NCBI GenBank assembly: GCA_963815495.1
Contig: CAWFGW010000034.1
Coordinates: 1-38,237, forward strand
DNA from: CAWFGW01 sp963815495
GTDB taxonomy: Bacteria; Bacteroidota; Bacteroidia; Cytophagales; JAAEPT01
Direction of reading: 5' to 3'
Length of the DNA stretch: 38,237 bases
Part shown: piece by piece, positions 1 through 8,117 of the stretch
How positions within the stretch are numbered: position 1 is the first letter of the stretch
Layout: the number at the start of each line of letters is the position of its first letter
Notes under the pieces: generated by a model
The model's input: the letters and a program-made list of their open reading frames with translations, nothing else
Databases searched by the model: none
What the model was told of the DNA's origin: nothing
Made by a program: the position numbers and the translations under genes

Positions 1-114
1 ACGAAGCGTTATTTAAGCAATCCATTAGTAATTAAAGGACCAGGAGCTGGTGCTGAAGTTACTGCTGCAGGTGTGTTTGCAGATATCATCATCATCAGTA
101 ACTTTTTGTCGTAA
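1..114 (+). CDS. thrA: Bifunctional aspartokinase/homoserine dehydrogenase, C-terminal end (partial)
   Basis: Only the last 37 residues are present; the gene enters from the left edge in frame 1 and stops at TAA 112-114. The visible peptide contains IKGPGAGAEVTAAGVFAD, which matches the conserved end of the homoserine dehydrogenase domain in ThrA/MetL-type fusion enzymes. These make aspartyl phosphate and reduce aspartate semialdehyde to homoserine. The stop codon overlaps the ATG of thrB by one base (TAATG), so the two are almost certainly co-translated. The N-terminal kinase domain cannot be seen, so a monofunctional homoserine dehydrogenase is not excluded, but the order thrA-thrB-thrC favours the fusion enzyme. 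Confidence 0.85.
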   Translation, partial: TKRYLSNPLVIKGPGAGAEVTAAGVFADIIIISNFLS

Positions 115-1049
115 TGGGAAAGTCAATTAAAGCATTTGCTCCGGCAACAGTTGCTAATGTAGCTTGTGGATTTGATGTATTAGGTTTCGCAGTAGAAAGC
201 CCAGGAGATGAGGTAATCATCACTTTGTCGGACAAACCCGGAATTCGTTTCACAAAAATTACAGGCGATGATGGATTATTACCCCTTGACCCTGATCAAA
301 ATACAGTAAGTCTTGTGATTCGCGAATACCTCAAACACCTTGGCAAAGAAGACTTGGGGATTGAAATAGAATTGAACAAACAAATGCCCTTAAAAAGTGG
401 CTTAGGTTCAAGTGCTGCCAGCTCAGTAGTTGGTGTTTGGGCAGTGAACCAATTGTTGGGTTCTCCCCTAACCGATTTGGAGTTACTCCCATTTGCCATG
501 CTGGGTGAAAAATTAGCGGCAGGTGCTGCCCATGCAGACAATGTTGCTCCAGCTTTATTGGGTGGTTTTGTGTTGATTCGTAGTTATGACCCGCTAGATG
601 TGGTACAATTGCCTACTCCTGAGAAATTATATTGCACGTTAATTCACCCGCAAATAGAAGTGAAAACCAAAGATGCACGAAGTATCTTACGTCAAAAGGT
701 AGAGCTAAAACAAGCGGTGCAACAATGGGGTAATTTAGGTGGGTTAATCGCTGGAATTATGATGAGCGATTACGGGTTAATCGGACGTTCTTTACAAGAT
801 GTGATTGTAGAACCTGTGCGTTCCATTCTAATTCCAGGTTTTCATGAAGCCAAAAAAGCAGCCATGAATGCTGGAGCATTAGGCGGCAGCATTTCAGGAA
901 GTGGTCCATCGATTTTTGCTTTAAGTACTGACAAAGCCACCGCAGAAAAAATTGCTAAAGCCATGAAAGCAGTTTATGATGGTATTAACATCCAAAGTGA
1001 AGTATATATCTCGAAGGTAAACCCTGTGGGACCGAGAGTGATTAAATAA
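114..1049 (+). CDS. thrB: Homoserine kinase
   Basis: This 311-residue GHMP-family kinase phosphorylates homoserine to O-phosphohomoserine, the penultimate step of threonine synthesis, in the cytoplasm. The N-terminal substrate motif (FAPATVANVACGFDVLGFA, residues 8-26), the ATP-binding motif PLKSGLGSSAASS (residues 92-104) and the C-terminal GHMP motif GGSISGSGPSIFAL are all intact. The length is usual for the family. The start is the ATG that overlaps the thrA stop by one base, and the product feeds thrC downstream. Product and place in the operon are secure. Confidence 0.96.
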   Translation: MGKSIKAFAPATVANVACGFDVLGFAVESPGDEVIITLSDKPGIRFTKITGDDGLLPLDPDQNTVSLVIREYLKHLGKEDLGIEIELNKQMPLKSGLGSSAASSVVGVWAVNQLLGSPLTDLELLPFAMLGEKLAAGAAHADNVAPALLGGFVLIRSYDPLDVVQLPTPEKLYCTLIHPQIEVKTKDARSILRQKVELKQAVQQWGNLGGLIAGIMMSDYGLIGRSLQDVIVEPVRSILIPGFHEAKKAAMNAGALGGSISGSGPSIFALSTDKATAEKIAKAMKAVYDGINIQSEVYISKVNPVGPRVIK

Positions 1050-1147
1050 TTAATTAATAATGAACAATGAATAATTAGTAATTGGAAAAAAGGTGTGAGG
1101 TAAGCCTCATTCTTAATTCTTAATTATTAATTCTTAATTATAACAAA
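1050..1147. repeat. AT-rich quasi-palindromic spacer between thrB and thrC
   Basis: The spacer consists of iterated TTAATTATTAATTC-like words. The left arm (about 1048-1082) resembles the reverse complement of the right arm (about 1110-1141), and a short perfect hairpin, TGAGG-TAAG-CCTCA at 1096-1109, sits between the arms. The word TTCTTAATT recurs several times. It could be a small palindromic intergenic repeat, or a weak structure that tunes thrC expression. Copies elsewhere in the genome cannot be judged from this window. Confidence 0.45.
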
Positions 1148-2446
1148 GTGGAACTATATAGCACCAAACATCAAGTATCCAATGTCACCTTTAAGGAAGC
1201 ACTTTTCAAAGGCTTGCCCGATGACAATGGGTTGTATATGCCAACTGAAATTCCTCAGTTAGACAAAAAATTTATCGATAATATCGACCAATATTCTTTT
1301 CAAGAAATTGCTTTCGAAATTGCTCATCAATTGATTGGGGATGAAATTCCTTCAGAGGATATGAAAGCAATTATCGAAGATGCAATCAACTTTGAAGCAC
1401 CCGTTGTTAAAATCACTGATGATATTCATGTGTTGGAATTATTTCATGGCCCCTCGCTGGCATTTAAAGATTTCGGAGCTCGATTTATGTCAAGGGTAAT
1501 GGCTTATTTCCTGAACAAAGAACAAAACGATATCAATATTTTAGTAGCAACTTCTGGTGATACAGGTAGTGCTGTGGCGCAAGGTTTCTTGGGCATGCCT
1601 GGTATTAAAGTCACAATCCTTTACCCAACAGGAAAGGTTAGTGTGAATCAAGAGAAACAGTTGACTACTTTAGGAGAGAACATTACAGCGTTAGAAATTG
1701 ATGGGGTGTTTGACGATTGCCAAAAGTTGGTAAAAGAGGCCTTCTTGGATTCGGAATTAAATTCGAAGTTGAACTTAAGTTCAGCGAACTCTATCAATAT
1801 TGCACGATTAATCCCACAGTCGTTTTATTATGCATGGGCCTATGCTCAGGTGAAAAAAAAGGGTCGAAAAGTAGCTTTCTGTACACCTTCAGGAAATTTC
1901 GGGAATTTGTGTGGTGGCCTAATTGCAATGAAAATGGGAATTCCTGTGCAGTGGTTTGTGGCTGCAACTAATGCTAACGACATTGTGCCAAATTATTTAA
2001 AAACTGAAAAATTTACTCCTCGGCCTTCAATCGCGACTATTTCCAATGCAATGGATGTCGGTAATCCTAGTAATTTCCCTCGTTTGTTGGCATTTATGAA
2101 CAACAGCTATAATCTGTTATCGGGTTTAGTTACTGGAAAAACTTATTCTGATAAGGAAACTCGTGCTTGCATGAAAAAAGTGTATGATGAAGCTGGTTAC
2201 GTGATGTGCCCACATACGGCAGTAGCTTATTTAGGTATGGAAGATGTTTTAAAGGAAAAGAATGACGGTACATTGGGAATTATCCTTTCTACTGCCCACC
2301 CAGCCAAGTTTAAGGATGTTGTAGATGAGGTGTTGAACAAAGATATTCCATTGCCACCTCGCTTGGAAGCGATAGTAAACAAGCCAAAAGTTTCTGTTAA
2401 AATGAGCACAGAATTTTCAGCATTTAAACAATTTCTTCTAAGTTAA
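1148..2446 (+). CDS. thrC: Threonine synthase
   Basis: This 432-residue PLP enzyme converts O-phosphohomoserine to threonine. The N-terminus MELYSTKHQ, the PLP-lysine segment HGPSLAFKDFGARFM (Lys107), the phosphate-binding ATSGDTGSA stretch and the later TPSGNFGN segment are diagnostic. The start is GTG at 1148: in that frame the upstream codons run into a TAA at 1121-1123 with no ATG between, and the N-terminus aligns with the usual family start. The gene follows thrB after a 98-base AT-rich spacer and is 2 bases from the MscS-type gene downstream, so all are probably on one transcript. Confidence 0.96.
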   Translation: MELYSTKHQVSNVTFKEALFKGLPDDNGLYMPTEIPQLDKKFIDNIDQYSFQEIAFEIAHQLIGDEIPSEDMKAIIEDAINFEAPVVKITDDIHVLELFHGPSLAFKDFGARFMSRVMAYFLNKEQNDINILVATSGDTGSAVAQGFLGMPGIKVTILYPTGKVSVNQEKQLTTLGENITALEIDGVFDDCQKLVKEAFLDSELNSKLNLSSANSINIARLIPQSFYYAWAYAQVKKKGRKVAFCTPSGNFGNLCGGLIAMKMGIPVQWFVAATNANDIVPNYLKTEKFTPRPSIATISNAMDVGNPSNFPRLLAFMNNSYNLLSGLVTGKTYSDKETRACMKKVYDEAGYVMCPHTAVAYLGMEDVLKEKNDGTLGIILSTAHPAKFKDVVDEVLNKDIPLPPRLEAIVNKPKVSVKMSTEFSAFKQFLLS

Positions 2447-2448
2447 TT

Positions 2449-3510
2449 ATGGACGAAATTCTGCATAAAGCTTATTATCACAACACAGTGACAGATTGGT
2501 CAAAGGCAGCAGTAATCATACTTCTGTCTTTTTTGGTAGCAAAGGCGTTGTATTGGTTTATTAACAAAGTTGTTAAACGAATAACCGCAAAAACAGAGTC
2601 ACGCTTAGATGATATATTAGTTGATAGAGTTGAGGCCCCTGTAATATTTGCGGTGGTGATTTATGGGATTTGGCTCGGTTTAAACTCCCTTCATTTCCCT
2701 GATGATCAAACTGTCCATGAATGGTTAGAGCGCATTTATTATGTGCTAATTGTATTTAATGTCACATGGTTAATTGTTCGGCTTTTCGACTCATTTGTTG
2801 AAGAATATCTAGTTCCATTAGTGGAAAAAACGGATGGAAATTTAGATGATCAGCTATTACCCATCTTAAGAAAAGGAATCAAATGGACCATTTGGTGTGT
2901 AGGGATAATTGTTGGGTTAGACAATGCTGGATATGATGTCACCACCATTGTTGCTGGGTTAGGAATTGGAGGTTTAGCTTTTGCTTTAGCTTCGCAAGAT
3001 ACGGTGAAAAATTTAATTGGTGGTATTACGATTTTCGTTGATAAGCCATTTAAAATTCATGAGCGTATCCAAGTGGCTGGCTATGATGGAACTGTTCGTG
3101 AGATTGGTATTCGAAGTACTCGGATAGAAACTTTGGAGGGAAGAATGGTTTCTATTCCCAATGCCAACTTGATAAATGCGGGTATTACAAATGTTTCAAG
3201 TGAACCCAACAGAAAGGTTATAGCTGTACTTGGACTTACCTATGATACGTCTTATGCGAAGATGAATGAGGCAATTGAAATGCTTAAAACAATGCCATCA
3301 TTGGTGTCGTGTATCGAGGAAAAAGTGATTGTGATGTTTTCCGAGTTCGCTGCCTATTCAATGAATATTACCTTCATTTATTACATAAAAAAAGAAGAAG
3401 ATATCCCAACCTCTCAGTCGATGACTAATTTGATGATCATGGAAAAATTTGACGAACTGGGACTTGAATTTGCTTTTCCAACTCAAACAATTTATTCAAA
3501 AGAGGGCTAG
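2449..3510 (+). CDS. MscS-family mechanosensitive ion channel
   Basis: This 353-residue inner-membrane protein belongs to the small-conductance mechanosensitive channel family, which releases solutes on hypo-osmotic shock. Hydrophobic helices lie near residues 18-38, 66-84 and 96-114, with a further hydrophobic segment near 140-156. They are followed by the Gly/Ala-rich pore helix GLGIGGLAFALASQDTVKN and the beta-domain signature GGITIFVDKPFKIHERIQV, which continues to RSTRIETLEGRMVSIPN. A C-terminal alpha/beta domain completes the protein. It starts 2 bases after the thrC stop, an operonic position with no obvious functional link to threonine synthesis. Which MscS subgroup it belongs to is not clear. 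Confidence 0.9.
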   Translation: MDEILHKAYYHNTVTDWSKAAVIILLSFLVAKALYWFINKVVKRITAKTESRLDDILVDRVEAPVIFAVVIYGIWLGLNSLHFPDDQTVHEWLERIYYVLIVFNVTWLIVRLFDSFVEEYLVPLVEKTDGNLDDQLLPILRKGIKWTIWCVGIIVGLDNAGYDVTTIVAGLGIGGLAFALASQDTVKNLIGGITIFVDKPFKIHERIQVAGYDGTVREIGIRSTRIETLEGRMVSIPNANLINAGITNVSSEPNRKVIAVLGLTYDTSYAKMNEAIEMLKTMPSLVSCIEEKVIVMFSEFAAYSMNITFIYYIKKEEDIPTSQSMTNLMIMEKFDELGLEFAFPTQTIYSKEG

Positions 3511-3542
3511 TTTTTCTTTTCCGATTCTTTTTATTTAATTGT

Positions 3543-3574
3543 TGACTCATCATAATTCATTTTGAGTCATTTTT
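3543..3574 (+). terminator. Possible weak terminator or attenuator before recQ
   Basis: The 7-base arms TGACTCA (3543-3549) and TGAGTCA (3563-3569) are perfect reverse complements with a 13-base loop and are followed by TTTTT (3570-3574). It lies after the MscS-type gene but only 10 bases before the recQ ATG. As a terminator it would also affect recQ unless recQ has its own promoter. The short stem and long loop keep the call weak. Confidence 0.35.
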
Positions 3575-3584
3575 ATTGAAGTTT

Positions 3585-5393
3585 ATGCATAATACATCAG
3601 AACTTACAGCAACACTTAAAAAACATTTTGGGTACGATTCGTTTAGAACACAGCAACAGCAGATTATAGAAACGGTGTTGAACGGTAATGATTGTTTAGT
3701 TATTATGCCAACTGGTGGTGGTAAGTCGATTTGTTTTCAATTGCCTGCATTATTGTTTGAGGGGGTGACCTTAGTGATCTCACCACTTATTGCTTTAATG
3801 AAAGACCAAGTCGATGGATTAACAGCTAATGGTATTTCAGCTGATTTTTTTAACAGTAGTCAAGCAGGTTCGGAACAAGAGGAGATTATTAATAAAGTGG
3901 TGAATAAAGAACTTAAACTGCTTTATGTAGCCCCTGAAAGTTTGCCCAACCTCAACAATATTTTAGATGACAAATACATTAGTTGCATTGCTATAGATGA
4001 AGCACATTGTATTTCTTCATGGGGTCATGATTTTCGTCCATCGTATCAGCAGCTGGGGTTCATGAAAAAGAAACTGCCTAAAGTCCCGGTCATTGCATTG
4101 ACAGCAACGGCAGACAAAGCCACTCGGCAGGATATTGTTGATCAGCTCCAAATACCTCATGCCGAACAGTTTTTAACTTCTTTCGATAGAAAAAACATTT
4201 CGCTAGAAGTGCGACCAGCAGATAAACGAGTAGATCAAATCTTAAAATTTATAAAAAGCCATCCCAACGAATCGGGAATTATATACTGCCTGAGTCGAAA
4301 GTCCACCGAACAAGTTGCGGAGAAACTCACAGCAAAAGGATTAAAGGCAGCATGTTACCATGCAGGGTTAAGTTTTGAAGAGCGTTCTGAAGTACAAGAG
4401 AAGTTTATCCATGATAAAACTCAAATTGTGTGTGCTACAGTTGCATTTGGTATGGGCATAGACAAGTCAAACGTGCGTTGGGTTATCCATCATAATATGC
4501 CCAAAAACCTCGAAGGATATTACCAGGAAATTGGACGTGCTGGTCGTGACGGTTTACCTTCGAAAGCACTTCTATTTAATACCTTTGCTGACATTATTCA
4601 ACTCAAGCAGTTTGTGATGGGCACCCCTAACGAAGATATGCAATTGGCAAAGCTCGATCGCATGAAACAGTTTGCGGACGCTACTTCATGCAGACGCAAA
4701 ATTTTATTGAGTTACTTTGGAGAATTGTTGGCCGAAGATTGTGGACATTGTGATGTGTGCAAAAATCCACCACGTTTTTTTGATGGTACGATCATCGCTC
4801 AGAAGGCACTCTCGACCATTGCTCGATTAAAAGAAAAAGAAGCAGTAGGGATGGTTATCGATGTGTTGCGAGGGGCTCGTAACATGAACGTTCTCAACAA
4901 GCAATATGATAAAGTAAAAACATATGGCATAGCGGCTGACATCACTTGGAAGGACTGGCAACAATATATGATTCAGTTAATTAACAGAGGATATTGTGAG
5001 ATTGCTTTTCACCAAAATAATGAATTAAAACTGACGGATTTTGCCAAGAAGGTTTTATATGAAAATGAAAAGGTGTTACTCACAATTCCGATAGTGGCTG
5101 AAGAGAGAGTGAAAATCACCAAAGCTGCGTTACCAACTAAAGCAAAAGACAATAATTTATTGGAACAACTTAAAAAGTTGCGTTACCAAATAGCACAAGA
5201 AGAAAAAATACCAGCTTATTTAGTGTTTAGCGATGCAACTTTGCGTGGCATAGAAAATGCTCGGCCAATGAGTCCTCAGGATTTTTTGGAAGTAAGTGGT
5301 GTGGGGCAACGCAAGTTAGAAGTATATGGTGAGCGATTTATTGATTTAATATTAACCTATCAAAAATCAAAGCGGGCACTATCAGGTAGCTAA
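3585..5393 (+). CDS. recQ: ATP-dependent DNA helicase RecQ
   Basis: This is a 602-residue superfamily 2 3'-5' helicase of recombination and replication repair, close in length to E. coli RecQ. Walker A is MPTGGGKS near residue 45; motif II is DEAHCISSWGHDFRPSY near residue 140. Helicase motifs V/VI are ATVAFGMGIDKSNVRWVIHH and YYQEIGRAGRDG. The zinc-binding cysteines are C-RRK followed by CGHCDVC, then a winged-helix RQC region and a complete C-terminal HRDC domain (LLEQLKKLRYQIA to ERFIDLIL). An in-frame TTG at 3576 would add three residues; the ATG at 3585 is preferred. It is convergent with the lipoprotein gene at 5398, with 4 bases between the stop codons. Confidence 0.95.
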   Translation: MHNTSELTATLKKHFGYDSFRTQQQQIIETVLNGNDCLVIMPTGGGKSICFQLPALLFEGVTLVISPLIALMKDQVDGLTANGISADFFNSSQAGSEQEEIINKVVNKELKLLYVAPESLPNLNNILDDKYISCIAIDEAHCISSWGHDFRPSYQQLGFMKKKLPKVPVIALTATADKATRQDIVDQLQIPHAEQFLTSFDRKNISLEVRPADKRVDQILKFIKSHPNESGIIYCLSRKSTEQVAEKLTAKGLKAACYHAGLSFEERSEVQEKFIHDKTQIVCATVAFGMGIDKSNVRWVIHHNMPKNLEGYYQEIGRAGRDGLPSKALLFNTFADIIQLKQFVMGTPNEDMQLAKLDRMKQFADATSCRRKILLSYFGELLAEDCGHCDVCKNPPRFFDGTIIAQKALSTIARLKEKEAVGMVIDVLRGARNMNVLNKQYDKVKTYGIAADITWKDWQQYMIQLINRGYCEIAFHQNNELKLTDFAKKVLYENEKVLLTIPIVAEERVKITKAALPTKAKDNNLLEQLKKLRYQIAQEEKIPAYLVFSDATLRGIENARPMSPQDFLEVSGVGQRKLEVYGERFIDLILTYQKSKRALSGS

Positions 5394-5397
5394 TTAG

Positions 5398-5943
5398 TTA
5401 ATCTACGTAGCCGTTATAATCGATTTCGAAAATGGTGTCTGCATCAAATCGGAAGGTCCACATATCATTTTGTTCAGAACAGCAACCAATTTTAACTGCA
5501 CTTGGTTGTATGTCGACAAAGGGTGCATCTTTATGATTTTCTAGGTGTTTAAAAATTAAGAAAAATGAATCTTTTGACATTCCAACATGAATGTTTTTAG
5601 CTAGGTTAATTTCATTGTTTACGATATAGCCATCTACCAAATTGTGATTGTGTATATGAAGCAGCGATTCTTTAAAACGCATGGTTAAGATGGTATCATT
5701 GAGGTTTTGTTCGTGTTTGTTCGCCTCTATTTTTGTGTTTACATCCCATTTTTCATCACTCATTACCGAAACAGTAAAAGGAAAAGTTAGAAAGTCAGTA
5801 GGAGTAATAGAATAATTGGTTTCTTTAGTTTTAACAACTTTCAATGAATCGATAACTTCGGTAGGGGTATAGGCTGTCTCTGAAGGTCCTGAACAAGAAA
5901 AAAGGAGTGTTACAATAGCGAGTATAAAAAAAGAATTTTTCAT
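5398..5943 (-). CDS. Hypothetical lipoprotein
   Basis: This 181-residue protein is of unrecognised function. The ATG at 5943 gives a clear lipoprotein signal peptide, MKNSFFILAIVTLLFSC, with the lipidated Cys at residue 17; an upstream TTG at 5964 would add seven residues before it and is less likely. The mature part is hydrophilic with mixed beta character and contains a CC pair (KIGCCSEQND) and an acidic C-terminus. It begins about 30 bases after ispE on the same strand, so it may be co-transcribed. No enzymatic motif was seen. Confidence 0.75.
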   Translation of the reverse strand: MKNSFFILAIVTLLFSCSGPSETAYTPTEVIDSLKVVKTKETNYSITPTDFLTFPFTVSVMSDEKWDVNTKIEANKHEQNLNDTILTMRFKESLLHIHNHNLVDGYIVNNEINLAKNIHVGMSKDSFFLIFKHLENHKDAPFVDIQPSAVKIGCCSEQNDMWTFRFDADTIFEIDYNGYVD

Positions 5944-5973
5944 TTCAGGAGTATTTTTTGGCAATTAATTATC

Positions 5974-6786
5974 TCAATTTAACACCATTTTTTTCACTAA
6001 AAAAGAATTTTTGAAAAGAAGCTGATGATTTATGTCATCATTAAAAATCCCATAAATAGTAGAGCCTGATCCAGTCATAGAAACGTATTCTGCCCCATTT
6101 TTTTGTAGAGTACCTTTAATCTCTTTAAGAATGGGGTAGTGTACAAATAAAGGTGCCTCAAAATCATTAACGACATTTTCATTCCATGAAGTAATAGGCT
6201 GGTTTAATAATTCATTCAAATTGGTTGAACTATTTTTTGGAGTAATGCCTGAGTAAGCTTCAGCTGTGGATATGTGTATGTTTGGATAAACAGCAACAAG
6301 TGTTTTACCCTTCAAGTTTAGGGTTGAAGGTTTAAAAATGTCTCCTTTTTCTAAAGCAATAACAGGTTCATTTTTAATAAAGAATGCACAGTCACTACCC
6401 AGCTTACGGGCATAGCTTTCGAGTTGAGTAATAGTGATTTTTAATTCAAACAAGTCATTGACGAGCTTTAAAGTGAATGCAGCGTCAGACGAGCCGCCAC
6501 CCATACCAGCACCAATAGGAATAATTTTTTGAAGAAATATGGACACTGGTGGAAGTTGGTAGTCTTGCTGAATTAGCTTAAATGCTCTAACACAAAGGTT
6601 GTCTTCTAAATCACCAGGAATAGTAATGCCAGCTGCGTCAAATGATAAATTTTTAGAGGGAACAATTTCTAAAATGTCATTCCAAGGTATGGGATAAAAG
6701 CAGGACTCAATATTATGATAACCATCAGTTCTTTTTTCAGATATCCGCAGTCCGATGTTAATTTTTGCGTTGGGAAAACAAATCAT
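5974..6786 (-). CDS. ispE: 4-diphosphocytidyl-2-C-methyl-D-erythritol kinase
   Basis: This 270-residue GHMP kinase of the MEP (non-mevalonate) isoprenoid pathway phosphorylates CDP-methylerythritol at the 2-hydroxyl. Diagnostic are the N-terminus PNAKINIGLRI with the substrate-contact lysine, TDGYHNIES, the ATP loop IGAGMGGGSSDAA (residues 91-103), the LGSDCAFF segment with the catalytic Asp, and MTGSGSTIYGIF near the C-terminus. The length is slightly below the usual 280-300. It is divergent from the sugar-transferase gene, with a 68-base shared upstream region, and is followed by a small lipoprotein gene. Confidence 0.95.
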   Translation of the reverse strand: MICFPNAKINIGLRISEKRTDGYHNIESCFYPIPWNDILEIVPSKNLSFDAAGITIPGDLEDNLCVRAFKLIQQDYQLPPVSIFLQKIIPIGAGMGGGSSDAAFTLKLVNDLFELKITITQLESYARKLGSDCAFFIKNEPVIALEKGDIFKPSTLNLKGKTLVAVYPNIHISTAEAYSGITPKNSSTNLNELLNQPITSWNENVVNDFEAPLFVHYPILKEIKGTLQKNGAEYVSMTGSGSTIYGIFNDDINHQLLFKNSFLVKKMVLN

Positions 6787-6792
6787 ACCGAA

Positions 6793-6820
6793 GTTTAAAG
6801 TTTAATGTTTAAAGATTAAA
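6793..6820. repeat. Four tandem 7-base repeats between ispE and the sugar transferase
   Basis: Four consecutive heptamers read GTTTAAA, GTTTAAT, GTTTAAA, GATTAAA at 6793-6820. They lie in the 68-base region between two divergent genes and start 7 bases upstream of the ispE ATG. They could be a slippage-prone microrepeat or overlapping binding sites; the sequence does not decide. Confidence 0.6.
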
Positions 6821-6839
6821 GCATCCGCATCCAAATTTT

Positions 6840-6847
6840 TACATTTG
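6840..6847 (+). promoter_or_regulatory. Candidate Bacteroidota -7 element upstream of the sugar transferase
   Basis: TACATTTG is an exact match to the TAnnTTTG -7 consensus known for the Bacteroidota primary sigma factor. It ends 8 bases before the ATG at 6855, which would place the transcript start at or almost at the start codon, giving a leaderless or near-leaderless message. No TTG of a -33 element is seen at the expected distance, so support is partial. Confidence 0.35.
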
Positions 6848-6854
6848 TTTCACG

Positions 6855-7466
6855 ATGTATCATTCATTCATAAAACCTTTCTTTGATTTTGTTTTGGCAT
6901 TGACCTTGACGCTATTGGCTTTTCCAATTGGTTTAGTGATTGCCCTGCTTTTGTTTATCGAACACAATGGACGTGTTTTCTTTCTACAAGAACGTGCTAA
7001 AAGACATGGGGTTCCTTTCCGTATAATTAAGTTTAGAACTATAATTGAAAGTGTGGGTGATAATTCAAAAAATGAAAGAGCGAGAATTACTCGTTTAGGT
7101 AATTTTTTACGAGCAACATCGTTGGACGAATTACCACAGTTAATTAATGTATTGAAAGGAGACATGAGCTTGGTTGGACCACGTCCTTTATATACTTCTT
7201 ATAATGAAAGATATAGTATGGAGCATAAACAGCGTTTATTGGTAAAGCCAGGTATGTCTGGTTGGGCACAGGTGCACGGAGGGAATCGATTGACGTGGAA
7301 GCAAAAATTTGACTTAGATGTTTGGTATGTAAAGAACTGTGATTTTTTTTTAGATATTAAGATACTTTTTAAAACAATTTCATATTTACTTTTTAATATT
7401 GATTTGGAGTCGAATGCGCACCAGGGTGTGCGTGAATTTAATGGAGATTTAAAAACGAAGAAATGA
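6855..7466 (+). CDS. PglC-like undecaprenyl-phosphate phosphosugar transferase
   Basis: This 203-residue monotopic phosphoglycosyl transferase of the bacterial sugar transferase family transfers a sugar-1-phosphate from a UDP-sugar to undecaprenyl phosphate, starting a surface glycan or protein glycan. It has one N-terminal hydrophobic re-entrant segment (residues 10-34), KFRTI (59-63), the catalytic Asp-Glu dyad in SLDELPQL (D91, E92), GDMSLVGPRP (102-111) and PGMSGWAQVHG. It has the minimal PglC-type architecture without the extra membrane helices of WcaJ/WbaP. Its stop overlaps the next start by four bases (ATGA), pairing it with a PglD-like acetyltransferase, as in bacillosamine-type pathways. 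The actual sugar is unknown. Confidence 0.9.
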   Translation: MYHSFIKPFFDFVLALTLTLLAFPIGLVIALLLFIEHNGRVFFLQERAKRHGVPFRIIKFRTIIESVGDNSKNERARITRLGNFLRATSLDELPQLINVLKGDMSLVGPRPLYTSYNERYSMEHKQRLLVKPGMSGWAQVHGGNRLTWKQKFDLDVWYVKNCDFFLDIKILFKTISYLLFNIDLESNAHQGVREFNGDLKTKK

Positions 7467-8068
7467 TATTATACGGAGCTGGGGGACATGCTAAGGTTGT
7501 GATTGACTGTATTACTTCTCAGGAACAAGAGTTGTTAGGTTTTTTTGAAGATAAATCAGACTTAGTTTCCTTAAATGGATATGATGTGTTCGGTGTTTAT
7601 GATGCAAACTATTTACCAGAAGAGGAGATAATTGTTACCATAGGAGACAATGCGATTAGAAAAAGAATATCTGGAACAGTAATTAAACACCCCTTTGGAA
7701 AAGCCGTTCATAAGAGTGCCATTATTTCGCCTTATGTGAAAATAGGAGTAGGTTCAGTGGTCGTTCATGGAAGTATCATTCAAACGGGAGCAAAAATTGG
7801 TAAGCATTGTATTATTAATACGAAAAGCTCTATTGATCATGACTCCATTATTGAGGATTTTTGTCATATATCCCCTGGAGTAACAATTTGTGCTGGAGTA
7901 AAAGTACATGAGGGAACTCATATAGGAGCGGGTGCTACAATTTTACCCAATGTAAATATAGGCAAGTGGTGTGTCATAGGAGCGGGTGCTGTCATTACTC
8001 AAAATTTACCTGATTATTCGTTGGTTGTCGGAGTGCCAGGAAAAGTAATTCGAAAACTTGAAAGTTAG
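7463..8068 (+). CDS. PglD/NeuD-type sugar O- or N-acetyltransferase
   Basis: This 201-residue protein has an N-terminal Rossmann-like substrate domain (MILYGAGGHAKVVIDCI) and a C-terminal left-handed beta-helix made of hexapeptide repeats from about residue 85 to 195. The expected catalytic His lies in NTKSSIDHDS (H126). PglD homologs acetylate a UDP-4-amino sugar using acetyl-CoA; NeuD relatives act on sialic acid, so the acceptor is inferred only from its partnership with the PglC-like gene, with which it overlaps by 4 bases. The companion aminotransferase (PglE) and dehydratase (PglF) are not in this window. Confidence 0.85.
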   Translation: MILYGAGGHAKVVIDCITSQEQELLGFFEDKSDLVSLNGYDVFGVYDANYLPEEEIIVTIGDNAIRKRISGTVIKHPFGKAVHKSAIISPYVKIGVGSVVVHGSIIQTGAKIGKHCIINTKSSIDHDSIIEDFCHISPGVTICAGVKVHEGTHIGAGATILPNVNIGKWCVIGAGAVITQNLPDYSLVVGVPGKVIRKLES

Positions 8069-8085
8069 CGATTATCACAAATAGG

Positions 8086-8112
8086 TTGCATTAACGCTTT
8101 TTGCTATATTTA
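8086..8112 (+). promoter_or_regulatory. Possible promoter for the kinase-like gene
   Basis: TTG at 8086-8088 and TATATTTA at 8105-8112 (one mismatch to TAnnTTTG) are separated by 16 bases, roughly the Bacteroidota -33/-7 layout. The ATG follows at 8118. The match is imperfect and the region is AT-rich, so chance occurrence is possible. Confidence 0.25.
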
Positions 8113-8117
8113 TTTCA

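Noticed and set aside
6860..7165. 101-residue minus-strand frame over the sugar transferase
   Set aside because: It is a shadow of a gene with diagnostic PglC motifs and is not supported otherwise.
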